From NCBI GenBank assembly GCA_948567375.1, contig OX419760.1, positions 16,492,001-16,556,000 on the forward strand: a DNA stretch of 64,000 bases, read 5' to 3'. Below, in pieces: positions 21,036-32,439 of the stretch. The notes beneath the pieces were generated by a model. The model had not been told where the DNA came from. It searched no databases and saw only the letters and a list, made by a program, of their open reading frames with translations. Made by a program: the position numbers and the translations under genes. This DNA comes from Lunularia cruciata (lineage: Eukaryota; Streptophyta; Marchantiopsida; Lunulariales; Lunulariaceae). How positions within the stretch are numbered: the stretch's first letter is position 1; the number at the start of each line of letters is the position of its first letter.

Positions 21036-22700
21036 CCACCACTATACTAACAAAATTTCCATTTTGGGACCTATTACACTTAGATATCATCTTTAGAGGT
21101 GTTAAAAACCTATTCAATAAGCCTTACCTTGGTGTTATACTTGAATTTATCATTGGGCTTAATCAAATCAAATTTTATGACATTCAAGCCAAGGAAGATC
21201 TAGAATACATTGTAGTATAAGGGAGCTATTACAAATCTCATATACTTTGGATACTCCTTCCTAAACTTGAATATAACAAGATATGAAATACAAAATGTAA
21301 AACCTTTCCTACCATCCATTATCATCAATTTACTATCAAATATTGATTTGATAAGAATAAATAATTTCTTTTCTCATTGCATGGACATCTAATTCATGAA
21401 ACTTAAAAATCAACCAAAAATCCTATAGCAACAATCAAATATCATACCTTGCAAGAGTATCAAACTTGTATAGGTTGAGCCTTCAATATAGTTGTAACAA
21501 ATTAGGTTCCTAGTAAGTGGCTTGATTTCTCCTGTTGGGATTCTTTGTTTCCTTGATCCTCATACTCCAAGAACTTCATTTGGACAATGAGTAGAGGTAA
21601 ACCATAGTCATTTGAATTCTAGTCATACATTTGGCAATGTAATGTCCAATTTGCCAACAATATAAGCAGCCATTATTTTTTTCACTCTTTCTTTGTCTAT
21701 AGTGCCAATTGGTCTCTATTGGATAGCATCAATCTCCATTGGAGCCATCTTCTCCACCCATGTTTGATGTTTTTTCAATTTGCAAGTTGCAAGTTATGTT
21801 TGAGATCAAGTTGTGGCAACCAAGGAACCAAAGTGCTCAACAAATTACATAAAGTCTTCTAAAGTGTTTAGGCTTGCACATGGTAACTTCCAATTTGGTG
21901 CATGACTTCAAGCATCTCATAAGAAAATCTAGAGCTTTTCCTTCCAATATCTTTGAAATCTACATCATGCATTTTGGATTCAATAATATAGCTCTTCATA
22001 TAGTGAATCTACTTCAATTTTACCAATCTATCTTGTGCAACTTGTGCATCATTCACTACTTGGAATCTCTCAATTATTGCCCTTTTGAATTCTTCCCATT
22101 TCTCAATTAGAGAAACAAAGTGTCATTGAGTTTGCTCTTCCTAAATTTCCACCATATTTTTGCCACTCCATCTAATTTGCTCAAAGCCAAGGGAAACTAT
22201 CTCCATTCATCTAGAAGATTTATGCAAAATAACATTCATAATCAAACAAAAATTCTTAATTACACCATGGAGATCTTACCTTCAAATACTTTTGGATTTG
22301 GAAATAAAAGTTAATCTTCTCCCTCTCAAAATGTTACTCTCTCTACTTGCTCCTATTGTTTACTATCACAATCCTTCTCTTCTAGAAATTAAGTAAGATG
22401 CTCAATCTTTTGTTGCATAACAATGATAATTGTGGGTATCATTGCTTTGGCTACTATTCTACCAAAATACCTAGTTGCAATTATCTAAGTTAACACATAG
22501 ATGTAAACATGCACACCACTTCCTATAAGTTACAATCAAAAGAATCAATGGTTCATTGGACAAGATGATTGCATTAAAAAAATCTACCCAAAGCATAAAA
22601 TGATGAATTGCATGGAATGATGCTTTGTTAGAACATGGATATAGAAATTCCAATGGTTTGGGATAAATGGACTTGGTGGTCCATAGATTCTATCCATCTC
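21036..22700 (-). pseudogene. gag region, family D copy 2
   Basis: Badly broken coding DNA between the PBS and RT. A CCHC zinc knuckle survives on the minus strand at about 21670-21629, CLYCWQIGHYIAKC, with all four ligands in C-x2-C-x4-H-x4-C spacing but Trp after the second Cys. It would bind genomic RNA in the nucleocapsid. Other gag motifs are not clear. Confidence 0.6.
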
Positions 22701-22707
22701 CATTCTT

Positions 22708-22720
22708 GCTCTTATAATAA
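22708..22720 (-). other. primer-binding site, family D (initiator-Met type)
   Basis: Minus strand reads TTATTATAAGAGC directly after the LTR end AATTTACA. It resembles the plant initiator-Met site TGGTATCAGAGC with several changes. Its position next to the LTR supports the call and fixes the LTR end. Confidence 0.6.
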
Positions 22721-22829
22721 TGTAAATTATCAAGGAGAGAAATATGAGAATGGAAGATTAGAGTGGAAGATCACATTGGAACACTTAAGTGAGTGAAACT
22801 ACAAATTCCTAGACTGACTTGAGCTTCAA

Positions 22830-22838
22830 TATTTATAG
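22830..22838 (-). promoter_or_regulatory. TATA box of LTR D copy 2
   Basis: Minus strand CTATAAATA, identical to 2557-2565 in copy 1 although the surrounding DNA has diverged. Confidence 0.7.
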
Positions 22839-23014
22839 ATAACTTGGGTAAAAGGCTCTTAAGAAGCTTCCAAGGAAGGTTCTTTCTAGAAGTTGCCTTA
22901 CTTTGAGTGCAAGCTTAGCTAGCCATTTACTTTGTATGTATGCCAAGCTAGCTATTTACTTAGCATACAAGTTAAGCTAACAATCAACTTGGTGTACAAG
23001 TTACTTGATCTCTA

Positions 23015-23065
23015 GAATTTTCCTAGAAGCTTCTCACCAAGAAGCTTTCATGAATGCTTCTAGAA
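23015..23065 (-). promoter_or_regulatory. heat-shock-element-like words in LTR D copy 2
   Basis: Two-unit sites with two-base spacing: GAATTTTC 23015-23022, GAAGCTTC 23026-23033, TTCATGAA 23047-23054, TTCTAGAA 23058-23065. They are in the same U3 position as the array of copy 1. Confidence 0.55.
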
Positions 23066-23154
23066 CATGCTTAGAGTTTCCTAGATTTATGTTAGTTTCT
23101 ACCTCTTTTCAACTTTATGTAGCCCCTATTAGCTCCATATTATCTATTGCTAAT

Positions 23155-25345
23155 TCCATATTATCACACCTTGTCTCTACTATCTACTTGAGGATTTTTG
23201 TCTTCTCTTCTTCAAAGCTTACCCATATTGCTTGTAGTTTGGCCATTTCTTCTTCTCCTTCTTCTATAATTTCATGGATAAATTCTTGATTTCTATATCC
23301 ACCATTGTCTAGTACTTGTTGTGTTCAACTTCTATAAAGACCATCATTACCTTTTTTCTTTTTAATTTGCCTTGCAAGATGTACACCTCTTTGTCTCAAG
23401 CCTTCAATTACTCCTTAAAGTCATGTTGCTTTTAGTTATGCTAGAGATGGAGCACCCCATCTCTCCTTTCAGCTTCCAAAGGTCTTCTTTGTACTTTCTT
23501 TGCGCAATCTCTCCATCATCTTTAGGTGGAAGGCTTTTTGTATTAAATTTTGGTCAACTTCCCTTTGGCTATGTATAGGGTGATGACTCTAGCTAGTTCT
23601 TCCTGAGCATTTGCTTTCTCCTTGTGAAAATTTGAGTTATTTAATGGAACTAGTTGATTAGCATCATGTAGTCAATGTTGTCTCCATGAAGCTCTCAATA
23701 GAAAAGGAGCATCTATTGCATCATCTCCAACACTAATCCCATTGTATGGATAACCAATTAGGAGACAAATACCTTTCTAATTTTTGCTCCTCCTTTCTTG
23801 GTGCAACTTATTTTTGCATGCACTTCTTGTGTTGAAGGCTCACCATAGTTCTTGTCAATCTTGACCTATTCTTTGATGATGAGTGTTGGTCATTTGGCCT
23901 CTTGCACTTCTTCTTTGTTTGTGATTGGGTCTTAAGCCTTGGACATATCTTTGTCTTAGTCCTACATTGATCTTTCATGCACAAGTACTTCTTTAGCCTC
24001 AAGTCACCTTTTTCCTTGTTTTTCCTTCCTCCTTATCCTTTGCCTTAAAGATCCTAGTTTTTCATTGTGCTTTCCTTCTTCATCCTTTGTGCTCAATGGC
24101 TTTGCTTCATGATTGTGTTCTCCTCTAGCAAAATCTTTGTCTTTGGCCTAGAGATTCTTCTTCTCTCCCTTGATTACTTAGCCTACTACAACTAAGGCGG
24201 ATTGAGTATCTCCTTCTTTATTGTCTGACCTCTTTCCATCCAAAGATATGATTTTCAAGTGAAGGATTTATTGTTGGTGTAGCCAATGCTCTAGTACTCC
24301 TCCTTGGCATCCTACTCCTTTGTAGAATATTCAATCACTTGAGGGTTCTTCTTTGCTTCCTTGGCTTCTACCTTTGGCCTAGTAGTACCATTGTCCTCTT
24401 CCTCTCATAGCCTATATGTTGTTAGTTTCCTCCATAAGGACAAAGCTCCTTGTATTGGTGAATTCTACATTGGCTTAGTTGTATTTCTTGTACATTGCCT
24501 TTGCTTTTAGATTGGTGGAAAAGTACCCCTTGGAGTGAAGATGGGTTATTAACTTCTTTCTCTATTCATGTGTTAGTATCTTCATTCCCATATAGAAATG
24601 AATGATGAAGAGAGCTAAGTGGGTTACTCTTCCATCTTTTTTCATGACCATGCATAGATCCTAGACTCATTTATGGAACATCTAAGCCTCCTTTATTGGC
24701 CTTTCTTTAAATAGGTATTCAAAGAAATCACCTAGCTATTGTTCAAGTAGGTAGTCTACCTGAACATCTTGATGATTGCTTCTATGATGGCTCTTTGGTA
24801 GGAACTCTATACCCTTCTACTTGCCATCTATTATTTTTTTCTCATCCTTGAAAATGGCCTTCAATCTTTCCTCCATACTCAGATCCAAGCAAGTCCAATG
24901 AGTATCCAAGATCATTGCTTGGTGGTGAATTCTCATGACCTAAGACATCTTGCCAATTCTCCTCTATCTAGGCAAATATTTTTCCTCTCAAGTTCCATGT
25001 TCTATGAACCCAAGAATAGGGAACTCTCAAGTTCCTCATTCTACATTCACTAAATCTCTCAAACTCTTAATGTTCTTTGCCAAAGATGTGAAAACTCTTG
25101 CACGTCTAAGGCTCACACTTGTTTAGCTCTAAAAAAAGTTAAAAGTGATTGACCAAGTCTTGATTTTGAGGTTTTAGTCTTGTTGTTACTAAATTTTGGT
25201 AGGTGCACAATGAGCAAGTAGTCCCAATCTATACATATGGGCTCATTGTTACAACCAAATGGTTAGTAATTATAGTTCTTTTTCTTGTTCTTTGTTAAGA
25301 TGGCGGTACCCTTAAGCTGTTGAAATTCCATTTAAATTGATTGAC
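23155..25345 (-). pseudogene. family B-type large ORF, diverged and broken
   Basis: Minus-strand remnant of the whole protein: globular domain at about 25000-24500 (near 24690-24560 the PFVVHFY-like block is visible in pieces), acidic/lysine linker at 24400-23800, coiled coil at 23580-23155. No frame longer than about 65 codons survives. It begins (minus sense) next to the LTR at 25351 and ends at LTR D. Confidence 0.55.
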
Positions 25346-25350
25346 CTCCA

Positions 25351-26112
25351 TGTGACAACTTGGCAAATATCACTTTTGCAGTAATCAGGTAAGTAAAGTT
25401 TGTTCTCATAGAGATATGATTCAAAATTGGTCAAATACAAAATCAAATAGTAATATGCAGTTCTTCTTGGTTGCATCTTCAATCTCTTAGGTAGAAACTA
25501 CACCCAAAAGAGAGTAACAAGCACTCATCACAATCTTGTCATAAATCACAACACCCATAATCAAAAATCTTTCAAATCTTTCCAAACAATGTTGATTGTG
25601 AAGATTCAGTCTCTCCCAAAAATGGCTACTTTGCTGCAAAATGACTTTGTTTCAGAATTGTGTTCCATCTCTCCATTGAAGGCACAACTTCCTTGATCAA
25701 AATTACTTCATATCAACTCAATGATGCACTCACAAATGCAGAATACTACCAACACTACAATTCCTCTCAGATCTATCAAGGCATTGCTTTGATTGCTATC
25801 CACTTAGGATCAAACACATTGAATGGAATTAGAGATATAGAATCCAACATCTTATACTTACAATTGCACTTCAAATTTCTCCAAACACTCATAAACACAC
25901 ACACAAAGTTGATACTCAGAATTTAGCTCAAGCAACGAGCACTGAGATCAACACTTTGCTTTATCTATTCTCAAGAATATGAATACTAAACAACAAAACA
26001 ATACAAATACCACCTTTAAATAAGCAGAGCCCTTTGATAATTACCTAACTTCCTAAACCAATTCCTAACAACTCTACCAACTTGCAGTCCAAAATGACAG
26101 TGCACCTCTTCA
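25351..26112 (-). repeat. LTR, family B copy 3
   Basis: 762 bp on the minus strand, from TGAAGAGGTGCA (26112) to GTTGTCACA (25351). Nearly the same length as copies 1 and 2. Confidence 0.87.
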
Positions 26113-26127
26113 TATCTGCACCCTCCT

Positions 26128-27044
26128 ATCTCAAAATTGTTCCTAATCCAATCCAATGTCTACTTCCACTTTGGCTTCTAAACCCAAGGAAAATCCCTTC
26201 ACCTCATGTACTTTGGGTTCTACAACTTCCAATCCTTCTACCAATTCTAACATGTCTTCACTTTGATCTGCAATCAAAGGTATGGGTAACTTATCTACAT
26301 CCTTATCTCACAACCTATTCTTCTCTAATATCTCAAATAACTGACCCAAAGACATTTATTGTTTGATCTTGCACTTTGGGTTCATTCATTACTACTACTA
26401 CTACTCCTTCAACTTCTATCCTATCTTCAATCTAAATTGAAATTAAAATCATGGGTATCCTAACTATGTCTTCTTTCTCTGTCCTAACCATTTCAAATGC
26501 TTCATATATCAAATATTCAGACCCGAAGACTCCTACATCCAATGTTTGACTACCTCAGATTCGGTCACCTTTGTCCTGAAGCAATGTCTCTTGACTCAAA
26601 GTCAGGTAAACCCAAAGTCATATAAGTCCAAAGTTATATAGACCTGAAGAACCCAACCCCAAGTCATTCAACTACTCTACACGTCTACTATAGACATTTC
26701 AAATGCTTGTAACTTCTGCTATAGACCTACAAACTCTACAATTTTGGTGGCAATGGAAAGCTTTGAAGAAGATGCTTCAAACAAGACATAAAAAGCACGA
26801 TTTGGAACCGTGGTCATTGAGATACAGGCCCCACATTCCTCTTGACCTGCAACATCCATTCCGATATAAAGATTCCCTCCTTTGGGTCCAATCTTCCTTT
26901 GGGTTTACACTCATTCGGGTCCAATCTAAGTTCTTCTTCCTCTAACACAAAGTCAACTTCCTTGAGTTGGATCAAAAAATTGGCCTCTCCTTGTTTCTTC
27001 TCCATTTGAATCAATTCAGTTTTAGTAATGCACTTTGTCTTCAA
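26128..27044 (-). pseudogene. family B ORF, short variant (copy 3)
   Basis: Minus strand starts with a 76-codon open run (27044-26814) containing EKKQGEANFLIQLKEVDF and VLEEEELRLDPNECKPKG, then the FPLPPKL block near 26750, then the tail near 26400-26130. It lacks the globular domain of the full B protein. Function unknown. Confidence 0.6.
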
Positions 27045-27079
27045 AACTTGTCAAAAATGAAAAATGTGGGTACCACACT

Positions 27080-27385
27080 CCAAGCCAAAGGTTTCATACA
27101 CCAAATGTCTCCAAGCCAAAGGCTTCATGTGCCAAAGCTTTTTTTGGCCAAATGTCTTCCTTATTGAAATCCTTTGGCGTGGACTCTCCTTCATTTGTGA
27201 CCCCTTTGAGCTTATTCTTTCTACACTCTCCTTTCTTCATCTTTATTTTTTTTGTGTTATTTCCTTCTAGTCCAAAGATCAACTATGTAAAACTATCTTT
27301 CCACCTTGGCTAGCTTTTAACTCATTGTATATTTACAAAAACAAGATGAAATGAAAGAAATATTGTATTTCAGGAAAAGGTGGGG
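27080..27385. other. B-type leader sequence
   Basis: No coding call. CCAAGCCAAAGG and GTGCCAAAGC words and the stretch to CCAAAGATCAACTATG resemble 41620-41880, so this is probably the region upstream of the B ORF. Confidence 0.45.
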
Positions 27386-27389
27386 TGTC

Positions 27390-27990
27390 AAAACATTAAT
27401 AATAGCCATGCCATCTTCTTTGAGTGTATGTTCCAAGGGGAAACAATGAAGTAAACACACATGTTTTCCTACAAGCTAGGAGTATAATCAAGGAATTTGA
27501 GGAAGATGGTAGAGCAACTTACTTAGCCTCTTTGCCATACACTTTTACATGGGACTAAACCTATTGATCAAGGAGGAAAAGAGGAAATTATTGAATCCTT
27601 ATCACATAGCAAGGTATTGTACCATGCAACCCAAAGAGGAAGTATTAGGCTATGAAAATAAAATATGAAAAAACTAAGAGGTTTGTACTGGTGGATGAAG
27701 AGAGAATCACCATGTTCAAGAAGAAGAAATAAACATTGCCAAGATCTCAAGGAGTGACCAAGAGACCAATAAAGAACTACTAAGTGATAGATGTGTCTTT
27801 GGAAGAAGAATTAGAAAATTTGGATGAAGAAGGATCAAAAAATGAAGACAACTCCCTTACAATGTATACGCCAACATCCAAATTATAAGACCAAGAGCAA
27901 TACAAAGATACTCAATTTGCATTATGACTACCTAGTTTAAATGGTAAAAACAGATTGTTCTCTTGAGGATACAAGTTGGAAATGACTAGA
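27390..27990 (+). pseudogene. B-type ORF remnant, diverged subfamily
   Basis: Plus-strand traces of the end of the globular domain and the basic/acidic linker; the EVCTGG-RENHHVQEEE region near 27680 parallels the VLVDEE segment of 13646-14041. Many stops. Confidence 0.4.
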
Positions 27991-28280
27991 AACAAAAGGA
28001 AGTATCATAATATCATAAATTTTTTTATTATTCCCTATTTAATCTCTTGGGTAGGAACTACTCCAAGAAGAATGCAATATCACTCATTGTGGCATACTAT
28101 TGAAAAGGGGAAACTAAAAACACTCCCATGATAGATCTACTCCAATTATTCCAAAAGGTGATGATTCACTTCCCAAAGGTAGTTTCACCACAAAGGTAGG
28201 TTATAAGCTAGAGTGTTGGTCATCATTGCCTTGAAGATCACTTCACTACAAATGTTCTATCATTTTACCAGCTAGAAATT
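27990..28280 (-). repeat. LTR fragment, family B, decayed
   Basis: Landmarks of the B LTR in antisense: AATCTCTTGGGTAGGAACTA near 28037 and the GTGATGATTCACTTCCC block near 28160. Both ends are lost. Confidence 0.5.
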
Positions 28281-28709
28281 TGGAGCCTATATACTACCCT
28301 CCCTAGAAAGTACAATCTTGAAGGAGTCTATGAATTGATCTACTGTTAATCTTTTGATTTCAGGGTACTCTCAATGCTCTAGACTAACCTTAGCACTTCA
28401 ACACGTTGCCTTGCTTCTTTGGAACCCACTAGGATCCAACATCCTAATCAAGAATAAATATCTTCCTACATTCAAGTGCTTGCATCCCTATTATAGGTTT
28501 CCTTACCACTTACTCAATCAGACATTCAATCCATTACTCAAAATAGAGACAGTAAGCACCAAGGAGCATGGGGAGTCCTTGTGTTTAATCTTTGATCTCA
28601 AAAATATGAACATGATTTACAATAGGCTTAAGCCCTAAGTATTTCTCTATCTATACCCCAAAAGGGATCTAACACCAAGAGTTTTCTAGAATATTGTGTT
28701 TGTATCTAC
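28281..28709. other. unassigned region
   Basis: A 94-codon open run (28354-28638 +) without recognisable family or copy in the window. Nothing else seen. Confidence 0.35.
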
Positions 28710-28714
28710 ACTAT

Positions 28715-29357
28715 TGTAATACTCCAAGTACTGGAGAACTCCCAAAGAGAAACACAAGAGAGAAAACACAAAGCTTCACACTCAATACTCTGATGCCCCA
28801 AAGGAGCATCTTGTCTTTATTATATAACAAAGAGGATCTTTTCAAAGGAATCTCCACCTTTGGATCAAATACATAGATTGGTGATATGTTAGCAAGCTCT
28901 ACCCTTAGATTAGTTGCATGGATGGGTGACATATCAGTCCTTGTCCTATCTAGTTGATCAAATAGGTTTGACTAATGGTATCTTTAGAGAATATTCTTAT
29001 AGGAAGCTCAAAATCACATGGGTGAAGTACTTTGGAAAGCTCTCGATGAGACAAAGAATGGGGAGAGAAGACAAGCCTTTTTCCTAGAGGAGAAAAAGAT
29101 CAAATAGAGGTGTCAACAAAAGAGTACTTCCACTAATAAGGTATTAGCCAAAAACACCTTGAAAACTTTACAGTCTTTAGGCCTCCAAAATTGGCTCAAA
29201 AGTTTTCAGGGTGTTTTTAGACCCTACCTTATTAGTGGAAGTACTCTATTGGTGACAACTCTATCTGATCTACTTAGTATATCACCAATAACATCCTTCT
29301 AGATATTACCAAGCCAATTTCCACTACTAGATAATATATCTAGCTACTAGTATTACA
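28715..29357 (-). repeat. 3' LTR, family C copy 2
   Basis: 643 bp, TGTAATAC at its start (29357) and GGAGTATTACA at its end (28715). Preceded on the minus strand by the purine tract CTTAAAAGGAGGGAGG (29375-29360), identical to that of the copy at 58476. Confidence 0.92.
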
Positions 29358-29457
29358 AACCTCCCTCCTTTTAAGACATAAAATTCTCCTTGCAAAGCTA
29401 TTTTTAAAAAGATTGCACTTGCACCAACACATGGATCAAGTTGGCTCCCATGTTGCC

Positions 29458-29649
29458 TCATACAATGGGTACTCTTTCCAATACAAGATATTCTACATGC
29501 AATTGGCGGGTACCATAGATGCGCTTTTGGAGAATACTTTCAACTTCATATTCCTTTGTGCCATCAATGAGTGTTGGACAAGGTCTAAATTCTTGGATAT
29601 GTAGTAAAGTGCAGTGGTCAGGGTGCATATCTGCATAGTAAGGAAACAT
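29458..29649 (-). pseudogene. chromodomain fragment, family C copy 2
   Basis: Minus strand IDGTKEYEVESILQKRIYGT then RQLHVEYLVLE, which matches the copy-1 chromodomain (59415-59233) up to the WKGY core, where this copy goes out of frame. Confidence 0.8.
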
Positions 29650-29658
29650 TGAACACTA

Positions 29659-30037
29659 TTTATGGGAATATTCCCTTATGCATGTGGTCTTATCTTGACC
29701 CAACCACTAAGTCAAGGATTCCTTCACATGGGCTATTCTTGGATTATAGAAGAATACAAAGCAAAAAGGCTTGTGAGTCCAAGAGTTCTTAACTCTTTCT
29801 TCAAAGCCAAACACCTAGGAATAATACCAAGTCAATACATTAAAATCCAAAATAGTGATACTCATTTTTTCCACTTCCTCTAAAGTAAATTCCCCTTTAT
29901 TTTAACTATGACTAAATTTAGCTAATCATGACTAATGTAGAACCATCCTTCATCTCTATATAAATAATATCTCTCAAGTCCTTGTAATACCAAACTAAAT
30001 ATCACAATAGCACATACAAATACAAATGGGTGTTACA
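29659..30037 (-). repeat. LTR A fragment in family C integrase
   Basis: The first about 380 bp of an LTR A (minus strand, start TGTAACACCC at 30037). Its other half and about 690 bp of the surrounding C integrase are missing relative to copy 1, so one deletion removed both after insertion. Confidence 0.8.
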
Positions 30038-30640
30038 ATACATTAATTATTTTGCTGAGTCAATTAACAGAGACTACAATGGAGTCAAACCCTAAGGTTG
30101 TCTTGGATAATTCACAAACCAGATCCGTGCTTACTTATTCTCAATGTTTGTAGGAGTAGGTAAGGGTTGAAGGAGTTTATTGAGAGAAGCTTTATTATTG
30201 ATAGAGTATGCAACTTCAAATATACTCCATCACATCATTGCTCATCTTGGGCTAATAGTGATAATGTTTGACTGCATCTTAGGTCTTGTCTACTCCAATG
30301 TGATGTGCAATGGTGGAATCATGGCATTTTGCTATGATTGTGGTTCTTATACTTGCGGCATCTAGGGTTCTTAAGTTGCCATCATAAAAGGTGAGTCCTT
30401 TGATATTAGTGATGTCTTTGGATGACATACAATCTATGGGTCGATTTTTGTAGTAGCAAGAATCCTTGGCCAGAATTTTAGGTTCATCTTGACATCTACT
30501 ACCAGATTGTTTGCCATAGGCATACGGGTGAATGCATCTACAAGTTGCTTTTTGCCTTCTACTTATGTGATCATCATGTTGAACCATTGTCTCCACTTTG
30601 CCTACCAAATCAATTGATAAGATAGATCTTTTTGTGTCTT
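30038..30640 (-). pseudogene. integrase N-terminal part, family C copy 2
   Basis: Minus strand: zinc-binding region LRTTIIAKCHDSTIAHHIGV (near 30340-30280) and the DSIVVFVD-equivalent region near 30100. The core beyond the first Asp was removed by the deletion at 29659-30037. Confidence 0.75.
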
Positions 30641-31790
30641 TGAGGTAGACTAAAGAGATCTTGAAATATTGTCTCCACTACAAATGCCTTCTCACCAAAA
30701 TAGTATTTTCAATGCTGTAAGGAACATGACCAACTCTTCTTGTTCAGCGGTATGATAATTGCATTCTATTGGTAAAATTTCTTGAGAGAAATATATAATT
30801 GGGTGCCATCTATCATTCCATTCTTGTTGTAGGATTGCTCTTATTGCAATTCTTGATGCATGTACAACTAACTTGATTAGATATTTTGGGTCATACTATT
30901 TCAATATTGGTGCATGTAGTAATGTGTCTTTTAATTCCTTCAAGGCCAATTCTTGTGTGGTTCTCCACATCCATTTCTTCCTCTTGCTAAGTTGTGTTTT
31001 TAGAGGTTTGTAACATTAGAAAAGTCCTTGACAAATTGATAATAAAACTCCATGAATCCATCAAGAAACTCTTGATTTGAATCTAATCTTTTAGAGCATC
31101 CTATTTTTGAATGACCTTTATTTTATCTATTAACACTTGGATACCTTTTGGACTTACCTTTTGGCCCCGTAGTCTACTTCAGACTTGCCAAACTTGTACT
31201 TTCAGATTTTGGCATACAACTAATTTTGTCATAGAATTTGGAGGACTTCTTACAGATGTTGTTTGTGATCAATCATCATCCTACTATAGACTAAGAGATC
31301 ATCAAGTAAAGTGGTGATAGATTTATCCATGTATGGATGAATAGTCATTCATCAAACTCATGAAAGTGGCTAGAGTGTTGGTGATGCCAAATGGCACCAC
31401 CAAGTACTCAAAGTGACCATACCTTGTTCAAAAGGAAGTTTTGTATACATCTTCCTTTACAATCCTCATTTGATTGTAACACCTCTATAAATCAAGTTTG
31501 GTGAAGTACTTGGCCTTGTTGAGTTGATCAAACAGGTCATCTTTACAAGGTAATGGGTATTTATTTTTCAGTATTTGTTGATTTAGTCCCCAATAGTCAA
31601 TGCACATGCGCATTGTTCCATCTTTCTTCACAAACAAGACAGGAGTCCTACATGGTGGTATATTGGGTTAGATAAACTCTTTTTGAAGTATCCTTCATTT
31701 GAGCCTTACACTCATCCAACTCATGAGGTGATAATCAATATGAGGCCTTACAAGGAGGCATCTTCCTAGGAAGTATCTCAATTTTATGAT
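30641..31790 (-). pseudogene. RNase H and reverse transcriptase, family C copy 2
   Basis: Colinear with 60635-61950 of copy 1 at nucleotide level: the TTCTTGTTCAGCGG block (RNase H Glu region), the thumb near 31180, the LDD region near 31300 and the PFGLTN-equivalent region near 31390. Stops and indels throughout. Confidence 0.78.
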
Positions 31791-31969
31791 CTACTCTCTA
31801 TTTTGGTGGTAATCTTAAGGGTAAATCATCCGGAAAGAATCTTGAAACTCATTAACCACATCTTGCAACTTGTCAAGAATTTTTCCATTGGGTTGTGCAC
31901 TTTGGAGTTCTCTTGTTATACCTATGAAACATCTATTTGTCTTACCAATAGATATAGTCCTTATGACAT

Positions 31970-32390
31970 AAAGAGGCCGTTCTTGCCTTTGTGATCTTTC
32001 TTTAACCCAAAAGATCTTCTATTGGGTAGTTCTCACTACTTTCTTTCTCCAATCAACCACAAGGTTGTAGTGCTCCATCCACAACATACCTAAGATTACA
32101 TCATAACAAGCTAACTATATCACTTGCCACTCAATTGCTTCTTAATACTCTCCTTCAAAGAGTGTTACTTTTCTAAGTAACAACTCAATCCTCTCTGTCT
32201 TACCATTAAGAAAATCTAGTTTGTCATTCTCATCCTTCTCTAGTTCCATTCCCAACCTTATTGCAACAAAGCAAGACAAGAAATTCTTTTTTGCTCTAAG
32301 GTCTATCAATACTCTTACTTGATTGCCTTCTAAGACTCCATTTACAACAATCAATTGTACGTTTATCTTCCTCCACCTTTGCACACTTGT
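31970..32390 (-). pseudogene. aspartic protease, family C copy 2
   Basis: Minus strand 32384-32142 reads [20 protein letters not shown] and FLSCFVAIRLGMELEK. The catalytic motif, D-S/T-G in active enzymes and DPG in copy 1, is DLR here. Confidence 0.78.
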
Positions 32391-32439
32391 CTTCTTCCTT
32401 GCCCACTTTTATGCTTCTCCATTGAGCCAATAAGGCCAC

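Larger units (their letters stand above)
17477..23147 (-). mobile_element. Ty3/gypsy chromovirus, family D copy 2, 5' LTR to integrase
   Basis: Minus-strand order from 23147 down: 5' LTR, initiator-Met-like PBS, gag with zinc knuckle, RT, RNase H, integrase. The 3' end (chromodomain and 3' LTR) is missing beyond 17477. The element carries two later insertions, a solo LTR C (20460-21030) and a solo LTR A (17604-18283). Confidence 0.82.
22721..23147 (-). repeat. LTR, family D copy 2 (5' LTR)
   Basis: Aligned end to end with 2261-2669: shared GAAGCTTC-rich U3, the same TATA box, and the AAGTGTTCCAATGTGA block downstream. The outer end is slightly uncertain (23140-23153) because the TGTAACA terminus is mutated here. 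Confidence 0.78.
25351..27079 (-). mobile_element. family B element, short variant, 3' part (copy 3)
   Basis: Minus-strand counterpart of 5551-7514: pre-ORF motif near 27079, the short-variant module, the ORF tail, a purine tract (AGGAGGGTGCAGATA) and a complete LTR. The shared module and its join to the tail show that copies 1 and 3 descend from the same rearranged element. Confidence 0.75.
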
